Below, in pieces: positions 56,423 through 64,000 of a stretch of DNA of 64,000 nucleotides. Position 1 is the first letter of the stretch, and every line of letters starts with the position of its first letter. The position numbers were made by a program, and so were the translations under genes. The DNA lies in the NCBI RefSeq assembly GCF_000224145.3, contig NC_020172.2, positions 2,773,557-2,837,556 of the forward strand, in the 5' to 3' direction. This stretch comes from Ciona intestinalis (taxonomy: Eukaryota > Chordata > Ascidiacea > Phlebobranchia > Cionidae). A model generated the notes under the pieces. It worked only from the letters and a program-made list of their open reading frames with translations. It was not told the origin of the DNA and made no database searches.

Positions 56423-59400
56423 ATGACAACGACGATGGATATGGTTTCGCTAAATCTGACGGTCAGTACAATGGCAACAATACAAGGTAAAATAAATTTG
56501 TTTATTATTAATTCGTGTCTGTGATTACATTTTTAATATAGTAGGTTAAGGTAAGACGGTTCATGTTTTCATTCTGTTATCGTCACATTTGATAGTAAAC
56601 AAAGAATATTTACAGAATTGCATACCCATATCCCCAAGACTCGTTGTTAATAGTCAAAAACACCCTAAAAATATGGGACATTATGTTCTATCGGTATCTA
56701 TCAAGTCAAAACTGTATTTTTCGATTGTGTGTATGCTGTTTACGCCACAATTGTAGTTGACCGTGTATTCAGTTACATCTCACGTTAGACAGTTGATAAG
56801 ATTTATAGACAAGTTATTCTGTACATTGAATAAAACAACCAGCTGCGGACACTTTTACGTTCACGTGTGATTTATAAAGTAACGAGTAACCGCCTGCAAA
56901 ACTTTTACTGCGTTTATACGAACTGCTTGTTAGAAATAATTACCCACAAAGTAACACACATGGTAACTCGTAAGCTGGCACGAAGTGTGTATGAACAACC
57001 GTGTTATAACGACTGTCGTTTTTAGCCACGCGAGGATAAAGCAAATTACATTCACTCATTCAAACACACATTTAGAAATTTTGCTTTGGTTTTCCACAGT
57101 CGCCGTTCGAGATGATTTTGCGTCTATTGTAATATTAACGTTTCTTCTTATCTGTTCAGTGATTTCGTTGAATATAACGGCATTAGTGAATTCCTACTGA
57201 GCGAGTTCGGCCATCAATTATGCATGATAAGATTTCGTGTAAATCGTGAAATGCCTTGCAAAGTTAGCGTCGCAATGCAATTGTACCATCGTCGTATCTT
57301 TCCCTGCGTCACGAGACGTGGGCCTTTTATTTAAGCTGTAGAAATCGAACCGAAAGGCAAATACGACGTCCGTGTTTGCAAATTGAAATCGACTTTGAGT
57401 TGTACGTTTGATTAATTCTTTCTGTTATATCACGGCGCGTTCAGCCTCCCCCCAAATTATGTCAATACTTCGTTTTCTCTGAGTCAGAAATCAAACTATA
57501 GCGCTTGGCACTGTTGGCATAGGCGTAGTCGCAATACATGTTTTGCAAAAAATAATTCGGACTAAGTCTCGTAAAAATTAGAAAATTTAATTTTTGTTAA
57601 AGGAAATTTAAAATTCAAAATATTATTTACTTATTTCGAAACTGTATCAAATTGAATTTAATTTTGGGAACAGATAATATAGAGTATATTTTATTCCTTC
57701 ACCCTGGGAATTAGTTGAATGCACACTTCATTACACCGTGTGTACCATGTAAATATAGCATGGACAGAAGAGTAAAAACATGTTGTTTGACAACGAATAT
57801 ATATTTTACATAATTAAGGTCATGAAAAAATAATTACCCGTGTGTTAAAGGCGCCGTATTAATATTTACCGTCAATAAAATATTTTTGATGATGCTTCTC
57901 ACGGTATTACGCCAACTTTCTCAGATTATTTAAATAGTCCCTTAGAGTTGAGTGAATAAGTGAATGTAACTTGCGTATTTTCGAGTGCCGGGGAAAGACA
58001 GTCGGTGTTGTGCTGTTTGTGAGTGATCTTTTAGAGATGTAACATATAGCGAAGTGGGGGAAAACGGGACACCATTAGCACATAATATTCAAATATCCTG
58101 ATCGTGTTTTAAACATCAATTAACAACGTTCTATTGGAGTCGTAAGGATGCGGTTTATTTTTTAAATGTTTTTTATTTACTATAGCAAATGGGACAAGAA
58201 AGTAGCATGAAAATATGTCCCATTCTTCCCTACCCCACTACACATGTAATTTATAGTTGTGATTGCCTTCCGTGGGATCGCACCTACATAAAACAGACTA
58301 TTTAAAAACTTACACCAACCTATTTTATTTTTAGACGATAACTTCCCTTCTTACACGTCCAACATTGTGATTTCTGGCGTCATCGGTACATTACTTCTAA
58401 TCGGGGCTCTTGGCAGCTTTTCCACGATGCTCGTAATTCTCATCAATAGAAGTTTACATACTAAAGCAAATTTCTTCATATTCAGTCTCTGTGTCTCGGA
58501 CCTCATCTCTGCATTCGTGTGTTCCCCACTATGGTTGTATAGGAGGACATGGGGGTTTGATAGATGGCAATGGGGAGAGTTTCTATGTAAGTGGTTTTTA
58601 TATTAGTGTGGGGGAAGATGAGACACCTCCTCATTCTATTTTTTATCCTATTTGGTAGTAAACAAATAACATTCAAAGAATTATCAAACAGTATTCTCAC
58701 GACTTCCACATACCGTTGTTAATTGTTTAAAACACGATCAGGATATTTGGATATTATGTGCTAAAGGTGTCCCATATTTCCCCGCCCACTATATGTATAT
58801 GGTACCGTACGTCAAATACGTATTGAAGTTACATTGAAGCAAAATATTTGCAATAAAGTAAAATATATATTTAGTAGGGTGGGAAAGATAAGACACCTAT
58901 TAATTCTATTTCTAGTCCAATTTGGTAGTAAACAAGTAAACAAAGAACAACACGACCAGGATATTTGGATATTATGTGCTAAAGGTGTTCCATCTTCCCC
59001 CACCCTACTATATAGTACGTTGGGTAAAATTGGGGATGTTTTTATTCCGTTTTCTAATTTGGTGGTAAACAAAGATTGATTTTATAATTATATAACCAAA
59101 ACCTCGTGTCTCTAAAAAACGTTATTAATTGTAAAAACACGATGAGGAAACATAGGGTTTAGCTGTTATAACGATTTCTATTTTATCTAACAGTACTACG
59201 TGTTTGATGAATTTTGCAAAAAAATATGTTTGAAAAATTTTTCATTTTTTTTTTTCTAAAGGGTAAAAATAATATAGGAAACTGACTAACTTTTCCCTAA
59301 ATCCCACTTCGCGTACTTTGGCATATAGAACCTCACTCAAATAAAATTAAATGCCGATTTTCGCATGCCACCTTTACACGCATTTAACATCCACGCACTG

Positions 59401-61555
59401 TTTAACTTTTTGCAAATCACGCCCGATTTTTGTTTGCCTTTTACCAACAAAGGTGTGAAAAGACAAGTAAATATGCGGGTTTGACATTTTCTTTATGTGG
59501 CTGTCATATGTTCTGTGTCTGGCAATTTTTTATCAGCAGTTCTGATTCCCTCTTTATTCTCCTTTTCAAATTTCTGCAAAATGTGTTTAAACTTTTGGAC
59601 CCCTTAGTTCCCAATCTGTAAGATCTTAAGTTCACGTTGTTAACATTGCACCCCTTCCTATATTTGACAGGTAAATTTTACTGGGTCGTGGATTACGCTA
59701 CTAACTACGTTACGTCGATGCATATCGTCGCTTTTGCTATTTTGCGCTTTGTTGCCATCAAGCGGCCGTTTTTAGCAATGAAGATCTCAAAACGAACAAC
59801 GTTGGTTTTCATTTGCGTGCTCTGGGTGGTAGCTATCTTATCAGCGTTGCCGCTTTACTTTTTAATGGGGGTGGACTTTGAAAGATGTAAGTTTTAATCA
59901 TAACATATAGTTGAGTGGTGGAAGATGGGACACCTTTGGCACATAATATCCAAATATTCTGATATTTTAAACAATTGACAACGGTCCATGAAATTCGTGA
60001 GAATATGGTTTTATAATTCTTTGAATTTTCTTTGTTCACAACCAAATGAGACGAGAAAATAGAATGAAAAGGTGTCCCATCTTCCCCACCCCACTATATT
60101 TAATTATATAGTGCTGTGGCTATATGCTGGATATCATTAGCACATAGTTTCCCATATTTCCCAACCCCCACAAGAGTCTTGAGAATACGTTTTTTCTTAA
60201 GAATAAAATTTTGTAAATATTTATCTTCGTGTGGCCGTGTAACGGCGGTCATTAGAAAACAGGTGTCTTGTTTCATACACCTATAGTGCCTGCTTTTCGA
60301 GTTACCACATATGTAACTTTGTGAGAGACTGTGTTTATTTATTTTTTAATGTAAAAAAACTTAGAACCTATAAGTGACCACTGGGTTAAAGCACAAGTGT
60401 CTTAGCCAAGGACACATACACGCCCAGAAGCAACTTGTGGGAGGCAGACGCTAAACACTGCGCCCCGGCGTCATATTTTAATTTGTTTAGTATTACCATA
60501 AACTTCCATTTCAGCGTCCCGAGACGTGGGTAGTGCATGGCCGTCATGCTCCATCGACAGCAGAGATGGATGCTGTACCAATCAATACAAGATATACATC
60601 GACATCTTAAATTCGCTCATGTTTTTTGTCCCCGACATCTTGCTCATTGTTATTTCGCTGATGATCGCAAGGTCTTTAATAGCACGAGACAGGTATGTTA
60701 GGACCTTTAAAAAAACCCTCCTTTTCTTTTTGTTATGGCAGGCATTTTTGGTACGCAATAATACTGAGGTTTTATATAGTTATTTAAATTGTCTTTGTTT
60801 ACTACCGAATATGACGAGAAAATAGAATAATAAAGCGTCCCATCTTTCCCCAACCAGCACCATAAATTTTATTAACAACTTTTTACACTAGCCTGTTTTT
60901 TTTATCAAAGCTCATAGTTTGTGCACTTTATAAATTTAATTTTTACTTTCATTTTTTTTATCAAATTTTTCCTCTGAAATTATCCTGGGGCCTGAAATTC
61001 AATCTTTTATTTAGGTTTCTGCAGCGTTATACCTCTAGCGTGCGTTCCAACAAAGCAGTGCTGAAGGAACAGGTCTCTAAAGTCTCCACAATATCCTCAA
61101 GCAACTTTAACATCCCTGACTTAATAACCAACCACTCTGCCGTAGCTGATGCAACCAGTATTACGGACAGTGACATTGAGAAGGCAGACACCAGCGATGC
61201 GCGATGTCACCAGCAAGTAACTGACGTGTCTTACAGCAACAGCAGCCGAAGAAGGCCAGTTCAGCAGCCTGAAAACGACATGTTAATGTACCATGAGATA
61301 GGTACCTTTGTCCAACTTGGTTTAATCGTAGTTTGCTTTATGATTGGGTATTTGCCTCAAACTGTGTACCTAATGTATTCAACGAACACTCCAAAAGAGT
61401 TGAACACGTACTACAGCGATTACTGGTTCGGTGTTTTTTCCTACCTATGCGTACGCCTGAGCGAATGCATGAACCCTGTTATGTATAATATGGGCTCCAG
61501 TAATATTAGAGGCGAAACTGTCAAACTTTGGCGGAAGGTGTTTTGTTGTAATTGA
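56423..61555 (+). CDS. Orphan class A G-protein-coupled receptor 2
   Basis: Five exons, 416 residues: 56423-56486, 58335-58586, 59671-59886, 60515-60692, 61015-61555. The N terminus has an NLT glycosylation site. TM1-TM2 closely match receptor 1 (RSLHTKANFFIFSLCVSDL; CSPLWLYRRTWG shared exactly). The TM3 end is LRFVAIKRP, again Leu-Arg-Phe for DRY. The second loop has WPSCS and GCC. TM6 is FMIGYLPQ and TM7 is NPVMY. The third intracellular loop is longer than in receptor 1 (~100 residues, Ser/Asp-rich) and the tail ends FCCN, with cysteines that could be palmitoylated. Intron positions and phases equal those of receptor 1, so the pair arose by tandem duplication. Introns 1 and 2 are long and full of MITEs. 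Confidence 0.9.
56538..56720 (-). mobile_element. Family-2 MITE, GPCR 2 intron 1
   Basis: TAGTAGGTTAAGGTAAGACG left end, GATAGTAAACAAAGAATATT core, worn right end. Confidence 0.65.
56940..57070 (+). mobile_element. SINE lower body, GPCR 2 intron 1
   Basis: CACAAAGTAACACACATGGT, CCGTGTTATAACGACTGTCG and a TTACATTCACTCATTCA tail. Confidence 0.75.
57100..57200 (+). other. Possible alternative or relict exon in GPCR 2 intron 1
   Basis: An acceptor TTTTCCACAG precedes an open stretch that would join GPCR 2 exon 1 in phase and read VAVRDDFASIVILTFLLICS..., one hydrophobic segment, then stop. It could be a worn TM1 exon of a lost receptor copy or a short alternative product. Weak evidence. Confidence 0.25.
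58050..58242 (+). mobile_element. Family-1 MITE, GPCR 2 intron 1
   Basis: TAGCGAAGTGGGGGAAAACG to CATTCTTCCCTACCCCACTA. Confidence 0.8.
58607..58795 (-). mobile_element. Family-1 MITE, GPCR 2 intron 2 (a)
   Basis: TTAGTGTGGGGGAAGATGAG to CATATTTCCCCGCCCACTA. Confidence 0.85.
58873..59012 (-). mobile_element. Family-1 MITE with core deletion, GPCR 2 intron 2 (b)
   Basis: TAGTAGGGTGGGAAAGATAA to CATCTTCCCCCACCCTACTA; about 55 bases of core missing. Confidence 0.85.
59016..59200 (-). mobile_element. Family-2 MITE, GPCR 2 intron 2 (c)
   Basis: GTACGTTGGGTAAAATTGGG to TTTTATCTAACAGTACTA; it adjoins the previous element. Confidence 0.65.
59910..60098 (+). mobile_element. Family-1 MITE, GPCR 2 intron 3
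   Basis: TATAGTTGAGTGGTGGAAGA to CATCTTCCCCACCCCACTA. A family-2 left-end fragment follows at 60105-60210. Confidence 0.85.
60218..60475 (-). mobile_element. SINE, GPCR 2 intron 3
   Basis: TATCTTCGTGTGGCCGTG, CATACACCTATAGTGCCTGC, AAGTGACCACTGGGTTAAAG and GCCAAGGACACATACACGCC, with a worn tRNA head at the right. Confidence 0.7.
60745..60860 (+). mobile_element. Family-1 MITE 3' half, GPCR 2 intron 4
   Basis: TTGTCTTTGTTTACTACCGA to CATCTTTCCCCAACCAGCA. Confidence 0.7.
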
Positions 61556-61984
61556 CACCAAGAGAATCTTGTGTGTGACCCATGACCTATACTTAATGTA
61601 TTGGGTAGGCCATGTGTGACCATACTCACACTACAGATACACGGTACAAACCTACACGTTACAAGTTAAACTATATTTAAGCTGCTTTGCAAAAGTCAAT
61701 ACCTATCTTTCCTTTCTGTAAAATTCAAAATTTTCTTTAATTATTGATACATTTTATATATCACCAATTGTCCGAAATACGACATCCCAAATTAAATTTT
61801 ACGACTCGGTAAATATTTTTACACGTTTTGTTTGCACAAGTTTATGGTCTTCTTCATAAAACACAACATGTAATAACACCAGCCTTTATAGCCCTTGTAT
61901 TCCGTTATGTAAATGCCACTGTTAACTAAAAAAGTTCAGGGTAATCAATTTCATGTTTCCTTTCTTTTATATAGGTACGACAAT

Positions 61985-62165
61985 ATAATACGGTGGGGTA
62001 AGATGGGTTACTGTTAGCACCTAAAGCCCATATTTTCCGATCCGGTATAAAACAATTTAACAAGGCTCTTTTTGAAGCGTGATGTCATAGTTAAATAATT
62101 TTGGAAATATTCTTTGTTTACTAACAAAAGAGATGACTGTCTCATGTTACCCTACGGTATTATGT
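61985..62165 (+). mobile_element. Family-2 MITE
   Basis: TACGGTGGGGTAAGATGGGT to CTCATGTTACCCTACGGTA. Confidence 0.75.
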
Positions 62166-62175
62166 GTAAATAATA

Positions 62176-62368
62176 TAGTAGGGTGGGGGAAGACGGGACA
62201 CCTTTAGTAGCCTACATAATATCTAAATATTCTGACCGAGTTTTTATTCAAATAACAACGGTCTGTGGAAGTTCTGACGATACGGTTTTATAACTCTTTA
62301 AATGTGTTTTGTTAACTACCAAATGAGACGAGAAAATAAAACGGTGTCCCATCTTTTCTCACTCTCAC
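62176..62368 (+). mobile_element. Family-1 MITE
   Basis: TATAGTAGGGTGGGGGAAGA to CATCTTTTCTCACTCTCACTA. Confidence 0.85.
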
Positions 62369-62975
62369 TATATCTTTTACTTTATTGCAAATATTTGTAT
62401 CATTGTTACTTTATTACATGTTTTTTTTTAATGTATGTGCACTTCTTTCGTTTAATTCTTCTACCTTTTAAACATTTAATAAATGAATATACGCTTGTAC
62501 ACCGCTTTAGTATCGAGTCTCGCCCTAAACCAGTGTTTCCGAAAGCCGCGGATAACCAGATCACGCAAGGAAAAGAACAAAAGTAGAAAAAAACTGGAAA
62601 CACGAATTGCAATTTAGAGCGTTTTTAGCGCTGATTATTCCCTCCGCTTTTTCTGCCTTGTTGAAAAACCAGTGTTCACACAAAGTATTTAGATTTAGAC
62701 TTGTACGAGAAGGGAGTTAAAGATATTAGTTCGCACCAGATTTGAACAACATGTTATAGAAAAATGCTGAAAGAATGAAGTTAAGTAATTTTTTATTATT
62801 AAACTAATTCTGCATTGTGATATTATACTAATACCCTGCATTATTATTTTAACACTGTTATAACACTTTTAGTGTCTTAAATTGAGAACAAATACGTCTA
62901 CAATAGTATAGCGTGATATCCATTGAAGAAGAGGCCAATAATGAACTTAAACACAATCCAGCAGTAGCTTTTATT

Positions 62976-63945
62976 TTAATAGTTTTCGAATTTCGGAAAT
63001 ATAGGTATACAATTTGGGTCGTTTGAAACGCATTTTGCTTGTTTCATAATTACGTCCACAATATCACGGATGGCTTTGCCTAATAAAATAATAAACGTTA
63101 ATTTTAGTTCTCCTGACATATGATGGATTTTATATACGTTTTATGTTGAGTATAGAAGCATTACGAAAAGTCCGCTGTTGGGCCCAAACCACCTATAGAG
63201 AAGATGGGACACCTTTTAACTCTATATTTTCTCGTCCCATTCATTAGTAAACAAAGAACATTCAAAGAATTATAAAACTATATCCTCACGACTCTCATAG
63301 GCCGTTGTTAATTGTTTAAAACACGATCAGGATATTTGGATAATATGTGCTAAAGGTGTTTTATCTTCCCCTACCCTACTATATGTAATGCCGGTTTAAA
63401 TAGGCTGTGAAAGCTTGATTAAAAAATAAAATTCCTTTACCCTTAGATTTAAAACCCCATCCGGCACGAGCATTTTTATTACTATGAATAGTATTATATG
63501 CAGTTTCGATGATGACAGTTATACCGATGATAAGCAAAATGAGAAATGGTGATTTAAGTTTCGGATTCTGTTTTCAGTCGGGATGGTAAAGTTTCTTGTT
63601 CTGTTCTACCGAGAACTTTAATTTCTAGCGCTACAGTTTCCTTTCTGTTCAGCTACAAAACCCTAATTTGTAAAGCTAAAGTCCCTCTTTCCGTTTAATT
63701 GCAAACTTAAGTTTTTAGCACCAAAGTTTCTTGCTCGGTTTAATTGCAAGGCTAAAAATTTCTAGCGCTAAAGTTTTAAGTTCCATTTGTGCATAATTGG
63801 CCATGTTCACATTTCGATTTGTGCAACTCTACGTTATGCTCATTTGAACGTGTATGCAAATTCTCGTATCGCTGGGCACATGAACCAAACCTGTGCCGTT
63901 AGACTAAAAACTCTGTGTGGGTCGTGTTTAACTTACAAAACACAT
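62976..63945 (-). CDS. Small probable secreted peptide precursor, 79 residues
   Basis: Family not recognised. Three exons join in phase on the minus strand: 63937-63945 (MCF, donor gtaagt), 63441-63567 and 62976-63079 (stop TAA). The N terminus is a hydrophobic signal-like segment (KSPFLILLIIGITVIIETAY). A cationic stretch follows (NARAGWGFKSKGKAIRDIV), then a possible amphipathic helix (KAIRDIVDVIMKQAK) and a two-cysteine ring CVSNDPNC, ending IPIFPKFENY. This layout (signal, cationic helix, small Cys ring) recalls host-defence or signalling peptides, but no homology is claimed. A TATA-like TTTATAT lies ~45 bases before the start codon. The 9-base coding first exon is the weakest part; exons 2 and 3 are better supported. 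A MITE sits in intron 2. Confidence 0.55.
63199..63382 (-). mobile_element. Family-1 MITE, intron of the small peptide gene
   Basis: GAGAAGATGGGACACC left end (first bases lost) to TATCTTCCCCTACCCTACTA. Confidence 0.8.
63588..63800. repeat. Degenerate ~45 bp tandem repeat
   Basis: About four to five loose copies of a unit reading roughly GCTAAAGTTTCTTGTTCGGT then TTAATTGCAAGGCTAA and AATTTCTAGC. It lies in intron 1 of the small peptide gene. Confidence 0.7.
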
Positions 63946-64000
63946 AGCACACGCATAGTTTAGAGATACAGCTAAACTAAATACGACATATAAACCTTAC

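Larger units (their letters stand above)
61556..62975. other. Spacer right of GPCR 2
   Basis: GPCR 2 3' UTR and intergenic sequence with two MITEs. The stretch 62370-62975 shows no exon or repeat that I recognise. Confidence 0.45.

Noticed and set aside
1-64000. LTR retroelements, Polintons or other capsid-bearing elements
   Set aside because: No reverse transcriptase, integrase, polymerase or capsid-like coding stretch and no long terminal repeats were seen; the repeats are MITEs and SINEs.

Overview
The window looks like a chordate genome of the tunicate genus Ciona. It is AT-rich, its genes are split into many short exons with GT-AG introns, and it is full of ~200 bp inverted-repeat elements (MITEs) and a tRNA-headed SINE of the kind found in Ciona. 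The protein families also fit an animal: SCYL1, a nicotinic acetylcholine receptor, astacin/kringle/thrombospondin proteins and class A GPCRs. The species is an inference, because no database search was possible. All exon models were built by hand from splice sites, reading phase and protein-family pattern; every model closes in phase.

Layout. 1-4749 (+): the 3' half of SCYL1. 5858-5947 (-): an intron-containing tRNA-Ile(UAU). 6542-12158 (-): a complete 10-exon nicotinic receptor alpha-type subunit. 13844-24623 (-): a 24-exon secreted mosaic protein with a trefoil domain, a long Thr/Pro/Asn/Gly-rich middle containing a 13-copy coding minisatellite, and a C-terminal trypsin-like domain that has lost catalytic His and Ser. 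24624-29397: largely gene-free. 29398-38747 (-) and 40102-51047 (+): two divergent paralogues with the order astacin, kringle, TSP1, TSP1, kringle, TSP1, kringle, kringle. The minus copy keeps the zinc site; the plus copy has lost every metal-binding and catalytic residue of it. 52454-55328 and 56423-61555 (+): two tandem paralogous orphan class A GPCRs with identical intron positions. 62976-63945 (-): a small three-exon gene for a 79-residue probable secreted peptide.

Two 50-N gaps (38954-39003 and 45171-45220) are each followed by a near-repeat of the sequence before the gap. Both look like two alleles of one locus placed in tandem by the assembler, so duplicated exons there should not be counted as real without checking.

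MITEs and SINEs occupy most introns. Common themes are secreted, extracellular or membrane products and two independent pseudo-proteases (one serine-protease fold, one astacin fold), the second sitting beside its active-looking sister. The most unusual content is the active/inactive astacin-kringle-TSP1 pair, the trefoil/minisatellite/pseudo-protease gene and the small peptide gene at the right edge.
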